Origin: JAAXHE01 sp964551635
GTDB taxonomy: Bacteria; Latescibacterota; UBA2968; GCA-2709665
Reading direction: 5' to 3'
DNA length: 6,130 bases
NCBI GenBank assembly: GCA_964551635.1
Contig: CAZKDZ010000019.1
Coordinates: forward strand, 1-6,130
Part shown: positions 1-4,945 of the stretch, one piece after another
Position numbering within the stretch: position 1 is the first letter of the stretch
How the letters are laid out: every line of letters starts with the position of its first letter
Notes under the pieces: generated by a model
The model's database searches: none
Seen by the model: the letters and a program-made list of their open reading frames with translations, nothing else
Told to the model about the DNA's origin: nothing
Made by a program: the position numbers and the translations under genes

Positions 1-340
1 CTCGTACGCGATGCCTTCCTGCTACTTCTGTACGTTTCGTGACTCTATCATGACGATTTATCACTGTGCGGACAACTACGTGCCCGGTCTCCTCAAGTAC
101 GCCGAAATGCCGGATGTGATGGGGCCCTTCGCTCCCGGGCCGGTCGTACTCGTCGCGGGGAAGGACGACGGTATTTTTCCGATCGGAGGCGTCCGCAAAG
201 CCTTTCGCCACCTCAAGGAAATCTATACCGCCGCCGGCGCCTCGCAACGCTGCCACCTGGTTGTCGGCAACGGAGGCCACCGGTTCTACGCCGAGGATGC
301 CTGGCCGCTAATGCTCGGGGAAATCGCGAAAGACGCCTGA
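1..340 (+). CDS. Alpha/beta-hydrolase, acetyl-xylan-esterase-like (C-terminal part, 5' end outside window)
   Basis: The reading frame is open from base 2, with no start in the window, and ends at TGA 338-340. About 112 C-terminal residues are visible. Two blocks fit the end of an alpha/beta-hydrolase fold. VLVAGKDDGIFP carries the likely catalytic acid (Asp, about residue 55-56 of the fragment), and GNGGHRFYAEDAWP carries the likely catalytic His (about residue 93). The nucleophile Ser and oxyanion region lie upstream of the window. Family knowledge: large prokaryotic esterases of the dienelactone-hydrolase / acetyl-xylan-esterase type carry these motifs and cleave esters on carbohydrates or other small substrates. 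The exact substrate cannot be told. The ATG at 11 is only an internal Met, because family-like sequence (SYAMPSCYFCTFRDS) extends up to the edge. The gene is followed after 56 bases by the EVE-domain gene on the same strand. Confidence 0.8.
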   Translation, partial: SYAMPSCYFCTFRDSIMTIYHCADNYVPGLLKYAEMPDVMGPFAPGPVVLVAGKDDGIFPIGGVRKAFRHLKEIYTAAGASQRCHLVVGNGGHRFYAEDAWPLMLGEIAKDA

Positions 341-355
341 CATGAAATAGTAGGA

Positions 356-375
356 GGCGCGGATCCCGCCGCGCC
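356..375 (+). other. Perfect stem-loop between the esterase and EVE genes
   Basis: GGCGCGG (356-362) pairs perfectly with CCGCGCC (369-375) around a 6-base loop. It lies 15 bases after the esterase stop and 12 bases before the EVE-gene Shine-Dalgarno. There is no T-tract, so it is not a classical intrinsic terminator. It may stabilise the 3' end of the upstream message or attenuate readthrough. Confidence 0.4.
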
Positions 376-396
376 CCAACAGTCAACGAGGACATT

Positions 397-870
397 ATGC
401 CAACAAGATATTGGCTGATGAAGTGCGAATTCAGCGAATGCAGCTTCGACGACCTGAAGAACAACCGACCGAACAGCACCGGCAAATGGCGCGGCGTTCG
501 CAACTACCAGGCCCGGAACTTTATCCGGGACGACATGCAAACGGGCGACGTCGTCCTCTTCTACCAGTCAAACTGTGACGAACCCGGAATTGCGGGGCTG
601 GCGGAAATCGTGCGCGCGGCCTACCCCGATCCCTCGGCCTTCGACCCGGAAAGCAGCTACTACGATGCCAAATCGACGCCCGACGATCCCCGCTGGTTCT
701 CCGTAGACGTCAAATGGCAAAAGGCCTTCAAGACGTATGTTCATCTTAAAGACCTCAAGGCCAATCCCGCATTGAAAGAAATGCTGGTTGTTCGGAGGGG
801 CCAGCGCCTGTCCATCCAGCCTGTCAAGAAAAGGGAATTTGAAGTCGTCAGCGAAATGGGAGGAGTCTGA
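397..870 (+). CDS. EVE-domain protein (PUA-like fold, thymocyte nuclear protein 1 family)
   Basis: This 157-residue protein matches the EVE family along its whole length. It opens with PTRYWLMKCE (residues 2-11), then WRGVRNYQARNF (31-42), GDVVLFYQSN (50-59), PGIAGLAEIV (63-72), AYPDPSAFDPESSYYDAKS (75-93), PRWFSVDVKW (98-107) and RRGQRLSIQPV (133-143). EVE domains have a PUA-like fold and are thought to bind modified nucleobases or RNA. Single-domain bacterial copies have no firmly assigned role, and some EVE domains are fused to restriction or defence enzymes. No such fusion is present here. The start is ATG 397 with GAGG at 388-391, spaced 5 bases. The stop is TGA 868-870. The length is normal for the family and the protein should be cytoplasmic (no signal or membrane segment). 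It is convergent with the rhodanese gene. Confidence 0.93.
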   Translation: MPTRYWLMKCEFSECSFDDLKNNRPNSTGKWRGVRNYQARNFIRDDMQTGDVVLFYQSNCDEPGIAGLAEIVRAAYPDPSAFDPESSYYDAKSTPDDPRWFSVDVKWQKAFKTYVHLKDLKANPALKEMLVVRRGQRLSIQPVKKREFEVVSEMGGV

Positions 871-885
871 AATCATCCCGCGCCC

Positions 886-903
886 CGGTACGATTTCGTG
901 CCG
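886..903 (+). other. Stem-loop between convergent EVE and rhodanese genes
   Basis: CGGTACG (886-892) and CGTGCCG (897-903) form a 7-pair stem with one T-G wobble around the loop ATTT. It sits 15 bases after the EVE stop and 30 bases after the rhodanese stop (the latter read from the other strand). It pairs fully only in the plus-strand transcript; in the minus transcript one pair becomes C-A. It has no T-tract. It could mark the 3' end of the EVE message, but terminator activity is not shown by the sequence. Confidence 0.35.
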
Positions 904-933
904 CGCAGCCGACGCACAGGTCTCCCGATTCTG

Positions 934-1767
934 CTACGGGGCCTCCGGAATTTCCACCGGCAGGTCCAGCCGGTCGCCCCATTCCTTCCACGACCCGATA
1001 TAATTGCGCACGTTTCGATATCCGATCAGGCGCAACGCCAGGTACGAATGGGAGGAACGGTACCCGCCCTGTCAGTAACACGCCACCGTCTGCTCCGGCG
1101 TCACGCCCGCACGCTCGTACATCTCCCGCAACACCCCCGCCGGCTTGAACGCACCCGACGCGTCCAGATTGTTCAGATACTCGACGTGTACGGCTTCGGG
1201 AATGGCGCCGCCCCGCGCGGAACGCGCCACCCGGCCGGTATACTCGTCGTCGCTTCGCGTATCCAGCGGCACGAAATCCGCCTTCCCGAGTGAGTCCCGA
1301 ATCTCTTCGAAACCGATGTGGCGTTCCGTGTCGGGCGCCATTTCGAACGTGGCCGGGTCCGGGATCCGGACTTCGGTCGTGATCTCGAATCCCGCCGCCG
1401 CCCAGGCCTGAAGACCCCCGTCCAGAACGTGCACGTCGCGGTGGCCCAGATATTCACAAATCCAGAAACCTCGGGCAGCGCGCATCCCGGAGTCGCTTTC
1501 GTAAAACACCACCGTCCCATCGGAGCTGATCCCTCGGCTTCCCAACAGGTAGGCCAGTGTCCACATAAACGCTTCAAACGCCTCGCGTCCGGTGTTGTTC
1601 AGGCTGATTCCGTAGAGGTCCAGGTGGAGCGCCCCGGGAATGTGTCCGGAAACGTACTCGTGCGTGGGGCGGACGTCCACAATGCATATTGATGCGTCCT
1701 GGAGGCGAACATGCAACTGCGCGGGCGTCATCAACAGATCGGGATTCGCATATCCCTTGCCTTCCAT
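934..1767 (-). CDS. Tandem-domain rhodanese (thiosulfate/3-mercaptopyruvate sulfurtransferase family), predicted selenoprotein with Sec232
   Basis: Read through an in-frame TGA at 1072-1074, this gene encodes 277 residues, a normal length for two-domain rhodaneses. Domain 1 (about 12-130) has VDVRPTHEYVSGHIPGALHLDL (split: DVR at 31-33, SGHIPGALHL at 40-49) and YLGHRDVHVLDGG. Its pseudo-active loop FYESDSGMR has Glu90 instead of Cys, as usual for the structural domain. Domain 2 (about 150-277) has PLDTRSDDEYTG (167-178) and GAIPEAVHVEYLN. Its active-site loop is Y-[UGA]-QGGYRSS, where the family has Y-C-Q-x-G-x-R. After the UGA come LRLIGYRNVRNYIGSWKEWG and PVEIPEAP, a typical rhodanese end, closing at TAG 934-936. 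The start ATG 1767 has AGGAGG at 1775-1780 (7-base spacing) and overlaps the Gfo/Idh stop by one base (TGATG), suggesting translational coupling. The role is transfer of sulfane sulfur (or selenium) via the 232 residue. The specific donor is unknown. Without readthrough the product would be 231 residues and lack its nucleophile. Confidence 0.85.
1027..1071 (-). promoter_or_regulatory. Candidate bacterial SECIS stem-loop directly downstream of the UGA
   Basis: In the minus-strand transcript, CGGGUAC (1060-1066) pairs with GUACCUG (1039-1045) as seven pairs with one G-U. The apical loop has 14 bases (1046-1059) and begins C-G-U-U, so a G and U lie near its 5' side as in bacterial SECIS loops. 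An alternative longer fold adds CAGG.CG (1065-1071, one bulged G) with CGCCUG (1027-1032). The loop begins only 12 bases after the UGA, a little closer than in fdhF (about 17). A competing small hairpin, GGC-GUUGC-GCC (1029-1039), has a loop starting with GU about 35 bases after the UGA. Which fold is used cannot be decided by eye. Confidence 0.5.
1072..1074 (-). other. In-frame UGA, predicted selenocysteine codon (Sec232) of the rhodanese
   Basis: TGA (plus-strand TCA) falls exactly at the catalytic Cys position of the second rhodanese domain. Both sides keep strong family similarity in one frame: TVACY before, QGGYRSSHSYLALRLIGY after. The next base is C (UGAC), the same 3' context as the Sec codon of E. 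coli fdhF. TGA is a normal stop for the esterase, EVE, Gfo/Idh, ceramidase-like, antitoxin and RND genes here, so global reassignment of UGA is excluded. Confidence 0.82.
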
Positions 1768-2831
1768 CAATGTTCCTCCTGACTGTAATAGTCCCTGACG
1801 TCCATACATCGTCCGCCCTGCCTGGCCGAATCCCACCCTGCCAGGATCGGCGCCAGTGAAAAAAGGCCATCGTGATAGTCGTTCAGTATTCCTCCGCGAT
1901 GCCCCGTACGCACCGCCTCAACGAAGATCCGATCCTGCTCGAACCAGGGATCGAACTCCCCGCCCTGATAGACCGTCTCACCGTTCAAATCGATCCTGTC
2001 GTAACTGTAGATCTCCAGTCGTCCTCCTTCGAAGAAAAACGTGAACCACGGCTGCGGCGTACCGGACGGGTCCGCACGTACGAACGTCATCGTCATCGTC
2101 GCGCCGCTGTCCAACAGAAAATGGAAAGAGGACGAGAGCGGATCGCTGAAGACATCGGACCGCTCGCAATAGAACGCCTGGACCTTATCGACTTCCAATC
2201 CGGTCGTAAACCGGGTGTAGTCCAGGGCGTGCACACCCCAGTCGAGCGCCGGCCCCCCGGACTGGTCCATCCGGTTCCACCAGGAAGCCTGTTCCATCCC
2301 CTCTAAACGCGGCGGCGGACCGCCCACGGATCGAAACACGACGTGCACGATACGCTTCGTCGAGAGAATCCGACGCGCCTCCGCGAAGAGCGGTCGATAC
2401 CGTTCTCGAAAACAGACCGTACTCAACACGCCCGCACTCCGGACCGCCCGGTCAATCTGGAGGGCCACCGCCATCCGAAGCGCCTGCGGCTTTTCGCTGA
2501 ACAGATGAATGCCGCGTTCCACGGCTCTGATTTCAACGTCCGTGCGGGCAAAGGCCGGCACGATGGAAAAGAGCACGTCGAATCGCTCCATCTCCACCAT
2601 TACGCGTCCATCGGAATAGACAGCCGGAATGTCAAAACGATCCGCCGTGCGACGCAGGGCCGCGGCATCCACGTCGCAGGCCGCAACGACGTCCACGCCC
2701 AGCTTTTTCAGGTTCGGAATGTGGGTCTGGTTCGCCCAGGACCCGGTACCGTAAATCGCCGCGCGGACCGCGCGTCCCGACACGCCATCCGAATCGGGCG
2801 GACGGTCGAATTTTTCCGGGTTTCTCTTCAC
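1767..2831 (-). CDS. Gfo/Idh/MocA-family NAD(P)-dependent oxidoreductase
   Basis: From GTG 2831 the protein has 354 residues. An N-terminal Rossmann fold begins VRAAIYGTGSWANQTHIPNL (22-41), with the nucleotide-binding G-T-G at 28-30 and DVVAACD ending the second strand. The family's catalytic-lysine motif is present as SEKPQAL (EKP at 113-115). The C-terminal domain has DWGVHALDYTR (197-207), matching the family's D-x-G-x-H-x-x-D active-site block. Members oxidise or reduce sugars, inositols or related polyols; the substrate here is unknown. The frame is open further upstream, but that part overlaps the ceramidase-like gene and shows no family similarity. GTG 2831 lies 4 bases after the upstream stop with GAAGG 9 bases before it. 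GTG 2783 (338 residues) is an alternative start. The TGA stop (1767-1769) overlaps the rhodanese ATG. No signal peptide is seen, so it is cytoplasmic. Confidence 0.9.
   Translation of the reverse strand: MKRNPEKFDRPPDSDGVSGRAVRAAIYGTGSWANQTHIPNLKKLGVDVVAACDVDAAALRRTADRFDIPAVYSDGRVMVEMERFDVLFSIVPAFARTDVEIRAVERGIHLFSEKPQALRMAVALQIDRAVRSAGVLSTVCFRERYRPLFAEARRILSTKRIVHVVFRSVGGPPPRLEGMEQASWWNRMDQSGGPALDWGVHALDYTRFTTGLEVDKVQAFYCERSDVFSDPLSSSFHFLLDSGATMTMTFVRADPSGTPQPWFTFFFEGGRLEIYSYDRIDLNGETVYQGGEFDPWFEQDRIFVEAVRTGHRGGILNDYHDGLFSLAPILAGWDSARQGGRCMDVRDYYSQEEH
1775..1780 (-). promoter_or_regulatory. Shine-Dalgarno site of the rhodanese gene
   Basis: AGGAGG on the minus strand lies 7 bases before ATG 1767. 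It fixes this start over the in-frame upstream ATG at 1836, which would lie deep inside the Gfo/Idh gene. The site is embedded in the last codons of that gene. Confidence 0.85.
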
Positions 2832-2835
2832 CGGC

Positions 2836-4113
2836 TCAAGCCTTCGCCAGGGACTCCGCTGTCTGCACGATGGTTTCTTCCTCCCCCTTGAACCTGGCCG
2901 GTTCGCCGTAATAGGGGTATGCGTTCGGTTCGTACCCCCCTTCCTCGTATTGCCGGTCGGTACAGAGGTACCCGATTTCGTCGTTTGCATATCCCACCGG
3001 CCACACGTCATCCGCGTCCGCCAGACCTCGCAATCGTTTCTCGATTGCGTGGCCGATCTCCTGCACCGGCTCGCCCGGAATGGTGACACACGTCAGAGGG
3101 CCTACCGCCATCAACTGCATTTCCGTTGCGCGGCTGTCGGGAATGCCGCCGCTTTCGATCATTTCAAGAACGCCGCTGGCCCACGGCCCGGTCAGCAGGC
3201 GGCCTCTTGCGCTCTCGTCAGCCGCCTTCTCCCTGAGATCCCCAATGGGATCGTGTTCGCCGAACGAGATTCGCACGTCGGCACGGCGCGCCGTCAGCTG
3301 CGAGGACCGCCGGCTCTTCAGACTCCGCGCGACCCGCACCACCTCCCGGCCCAGTTCTTCGCCGCAGGCATCCAGCTCAGCCTTGCTGGCGGATTTGAAC
3401 CCACCCGTTTCCGGGTTGATTACAGCGGGGCGGATATTCCCGAAGCACCCTGCCAGAAACAGTGCCTTACACCCCATCGCATCTTCTATCACCCGGCGGG
3501 CGATACCCGCGTAGTCCGGGGAGATATAGCCCTCGGACCCACTCTTGGTGGTGGTATGGCATGAATAGTGGAACAGTACCGCCTGTGGAGCCCCGTCCTC
3601 CGCTTCGACCAGAAGCACGCGGGTGCGACGGTCCACGATTCCGCCGAAATTCAGCGTCATGCCGGACGTACCGGGCAGCGGCCTTCGGCAAATATTGAAA
3701 TGCGCCGATCCACAGCCCAACCCCATTCGTACCGGCTTGAGATCCGCCGCCGCGCGGACGATACTCGCCGCGGTTTCTCTTTCGATCGTTTCCATCCACC
3801 CATCCGGCGGTTCCATTCCCAGAGCGGGAAGCGTTGCCGGGGCTGAATGCGTGTGGCTGCACGCCACCATTACGTGATCCCCCGGGATGCCGCACGCCGC
3901 CTCCACACGTGCCCGGATCCGGTCGGTTGTTTCTTTCCTCACGCCGATCACATCCAGGGTGGCGATCGCCGTCCTCACGTCCGCCTCTTCGAACACGATT
4001 GCGCGGACTTCCAGCGGGTACATCACTGAATGGGAGGGATTCGTACTCCAGTGACCCTGCAGCACGGGACCCGGTTCCGGTGTTATATCCGCCATCGCTG
4101 CGCCGCTCTTCAT
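2836..4113 (-). CDS. Neutral/alkaline non-lysosomal ceramidase-like hydrolase (N-terminal domain only)
   Basis: This 425-residue protein shows the order of motifs of the neutral ceramidase N-terminal domain: GAAMADITPEPGPVLQGH (4-21), VACSHTHSAP (83-92, His87/His89), HYSCHTTT (182-189, His186), ISPDYAGIARR (197-207), LAGCFGNIRP (220-229), IPGEP (345-349, Glu348), GYANDEIGYLCT (374-385) and EEGGYE (390-395). In characterised ceramidases two His, one Glu and one Tyr bind a zinc ion. His89, His186, Glu348 and Tyr382 are the likely counterparts (inference). It is much shorter than secreted ceramidases (over 600 residues), lacks the C-terminal domain and has no signal peptide. It is therefore probably a cytoplasmic amidohydrolase of the family with another substrate. 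The start ATG 4113 has AAAGGAG at 4120-4126; the upstream in-frame ATG 4245 lies in the toxin remnant. It is the first gene of a likely operon with Gfo/Idh and rhodanese. Confidence 0.88.
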   Translation of the reverse strand: MKSGAAMADITPEPGPVLQGHWSTNPSHSVMYPLEVRAIVFEEADVRTAIATLDVIGVRKETTDRIRARVEAACGIPGDHVMVACSHTHSAPATLPALGMEPPDGWMETIERETAASIVRAAADLKPVRMGLGCGSAHFNICRRPLPGTSGMTLNFGGIVDRRTRVLLVEAEDGAPQAVLFHYSCHTTTKSGSEGYISPDYAGIARRVIEDAMGCKALFLAGCFGNIRPAVINPETGGFKSASKAELDACGEELGREVVRVARSLKSRRSSQLTARRADVRISFGEHDPIGDLREKAADESARGRLLTGPWASGVLEMIESGGIPDSRATEMQLMAVGPLTCVTIPGEPVQEIGHAIEKRLRGLADADDVWPVGYANDEIGYLCTDRQYEEGGYEPNAYPYYGEPARFKGEEETIVQTAESLAKA

Positions 4114-4119
4114 GTCTTT

Positions 4120-4126
4120 CTCCTTT
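4120..4126 (-). promoter_or_regulatory. Shine-Dalgarno site of the ceramidase-like gene
   Basis: AAAGGAG on the minus strand, 6 bases before ATG 4113, decides the start. The following residues (MKSGAAMADITPE) match the usual family N-terminus. No convincing -10/-35 pair is seen in 4114-4250, so the gene may be read through from the toxin-antitoxin promoter or from an unrecognised promoter. Confidence 0.85.
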
Positions 4127-4162
4127 GACGTGTCGGGAAGACGAGGTTCAGGGTCGGCACCC

Positions 4163-4249
4163 CTATAGTTGCCGCGAAATTCGTACCCGCCCACCCCGAA
4201 TCGTAACGACCGCCTGGTTCTCCAGGGCGGCACGATGTTTCTCAATCGT
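4163..4249 (-). pseudogene. Cut-off C-terminal part of the DUF5615 toxin (after in-frame TAG)
   Basis: Directly after the toxin's TAG the same frame stays open for 28 codons and ends at TAG 4163-4165. It encodes TIEKHRAALENQAVVTIRGG followed by RVRISRQL. This is the type of C-terminus DUF5615 proteins have: a helix with RH..aLe, a strand, then a G-R-x-R-I end. With it the protein would be 116 residues, the normal family length. It has no start codon or ribosome site of its own, so it is read as a relic of the intact gene. The end of this relic lies 49 bases before the ceramidase-like start. Confidence 0.75.
4210..4230 (-). other. Inverted repeat within the toxin remnant
   Basis: On the minus strand CCGCCCTGG (4222-4230) pairs with CCAGGCGG (4210-4217) with one bulged C and the loop AGAA. 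It begins about 19 bases after the toxin's TAG. No T-tract follows, so it is not a typical terminator. It may be chance within coding sequence, or may reduce transcription into the downstream gene. Confidence 0.3.
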
Positions 4250-4513
4250 CTATGACATTAAGGCGATCCGCTGTTCTACCGGAACATCCGGAAGACGCAC
4301 CAACCCCGCGTGCCTCGCCCGTCTGACGTAAATGAGCTCTCCGAAGTCTGTATCGATCGTCACCAGGATTCGACCAGCAGCATCGGCTTGTTTCAGCAGT
4401 TCCCAGTCACCGGGGTCGTGTCCAAGCTCACGGGACTCAACCACATCATGTCCCTGATCTCTCAGCCAAACCGAGAGACCGCGACCAGCGCACCTATCCA
4501 CAAGGAATTTCAC
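4250..4513 (-). CDS. DUF5615 PIN-like toxin, truncated at residue 87
   Basis: Eighty-seven residues begin MKFLVDRCAGRGLSVWLRDQ, followed by GHDVVESRELGHDPGD and RILVTIDTDFGEL (49-60). The conserved acidic residues of the PIN-like fold are visible: Asp6 and Asp54/Asp56, with the GHDVV..RELG block between. Family knowledge: DUF5615 proteins (COG4634) pair with DUF433 antitoxins and are predicted ribonuclease toxins. The start is GTG 4513, overlapping the antitoxin TGA by four bases (GTGA), so translation is probably coupled. The protein stops at TAG 4250-4252, about 29 residues short of the usual length, while the missing C-terminus is still encoded in frame downstream. The acidic core is intact, but the last helix and strands are lost, so the toxin is probably inactive or unstable. 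Confidence 0.85.
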   Translation of the reverse strand: MKFLVDRCAGRGLSVWLRDQGHDVVESRELGHDPGDWELLKQADAAGRILVTIDTDFGELIYVRRARHAGLVRLPDVPVEQRIALMS

Positions 4514-4761
4514 GAATCCGCGACCGCAATGGCGTCAAGTGAATCTCTAGCGATGCAGGCGTGCGCATAAGCGGCACAAGCTCGAATGTCATCCGGTTCC
4601 AATTCGGGGTAATCCTCCAGGATGGCATCAGTCGACACGCCTTTTGCCAGCAGGCTAAGTACAATCTCGACCGAGATTCTCATATCGCGAATAATTGGCT
4701 TTCCGCCAAAAACGTCAGGACGAGCCGTAATTCGGCTCAGCAGTTCAGTATTGCTGGTCAT
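4510..4761 (-). CDS. DUF433-family antitoxin
   Basis: The 83-residue protein shows the classic DUF433 pattern: LLSRITARPDVFGGKPIIRD (8-26 in part), MRISVEIVLSLLAKGVST, AILEDYPELEPDDIRACAAYA (47-66 in part). The GGKPIIR motif followed by the EDYPEL helix-turn-helix-like segment is diagnostic. Such proteins (COG2442) are the DNA-binding antitoxins of DUF5615 toxins and usually repress their own operon. The start is ATG 4761 with GGAGGTGAC just before it (GGAGG at 4766-4770). The same frame is open further upstream to ATG 4929, but that part contains the promoter and the RND terminator and has no family similarity. It overlaps the toxin GTG by four bases. Confidence 0.93.
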   Translation of the reverse strand: MTSNTELLSRITARPDVFGGKPIIRDMRISVEIVLSLLAKGVSTDAILEDYPELEPDDIRACAAYAHACIARDSLDAIAVADS

Positions 4762-4815
4762 GTCACCTCCGATGTTTGACCGGAAAAGCGGCCTGCGCCC
4801 ATCGCTTCGGAATAT

Positions 4816-4844
4816 AACATACACATAGATAGAATAAAAGTCCA
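4816..4844 (-). promoter_or_regulatory. Candidate sigma-70 promoter of the toxin-antitoxin pair
   Basis: On the minus strand TGGACT (4839-4844, 4 of 6 to TTGACA) and TATGTT (4816-4821, 4 of 6 to TATAAT) are separated by 17 bases. They lie in the only AT-rich stretch of the area, between the RND terminator and the antitoxin start. Transcription would begin about 45-50 bases before the antitoxin ATG. A better -10 by sequence, TATATT (4811-4816), has too long a spacer. Confidence 0.4.
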
Positions 4845-4886
4845 CGCGGCCATGAATCTTCCTGTCCAAGCCTCGCTCAAACTCAT

Positions 4887-4922
4887 AAAAAAGCCGGCCT
4901 GCCCAACTCCTGACAGGCCCGC
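4887..4922 (-). terminator. Rho-independent terminator of the RND efflux gene
   Basis: On the minus strand, GCGGGCCTG (4914-4922) pairs with CAGGCCGGC (4893-4901): six pairs, one G-G mismatch, two more pairs. The loop has 12 bases and six T follow at once (4887-4892). The hairpin begins 23 bases after the RND stop codon. It separates the efflux gene from the toxin-antitoxin pair. Confidence 0.88.
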
Positions 4923-4945
4923 GCCACATTTGTCTCCGGGGAGGT

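Noticed and set aside
934..1767. Alternative genetic code reading UGA as Trp or Gly
   Set aside because: TGA ends at least six other genes here at natural C-termini, two of them (Gfo/Idh and antitoxin) in tight stop/start overlaps. Trp is encoded by TGG throughout.
1072..1836. Rhodanese as an ordinary 231-254-residue protein ending at the TGA
   Set aside because: It would lack the catalytic residue, the rest of the active-site loop and the last strand and helices, all of which are encoded in the same frame directly after the TGA.
2832..3089. N-terminal extension of the Gfo/Idh frame to ATG 3089
   Set aside because: It lies wholly within the ceramidase-like coding sequence, is rich in Arg/Ser/Thr without family similarity, and has no ribosome site. 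The Rossmann fold begins only near 2770.
898..3564. Many long plus-strand open frames across 898-3564
   Set aside because: They are antisense shadows of the rhodanese, Gfo/Idh and ceramidase-like genes. They are Arg/Pro/His-rich with no recognisable domains.
4114..4250. Possible -10 (TATAGG, about 4162-4167) for the ceramidase-like operon
   Set aside because: No acceptable -35 lies at 16-18 bases; the spacing and match are at chance level.
4250..4252. Genome-wide reassignment of TAG (for example to pyrrolysine or Gln)
   Set aside because: TAG also ends the rhodanese exactly at its natural C-terminus. Reading through it would run antisense deep into the EVE gene.
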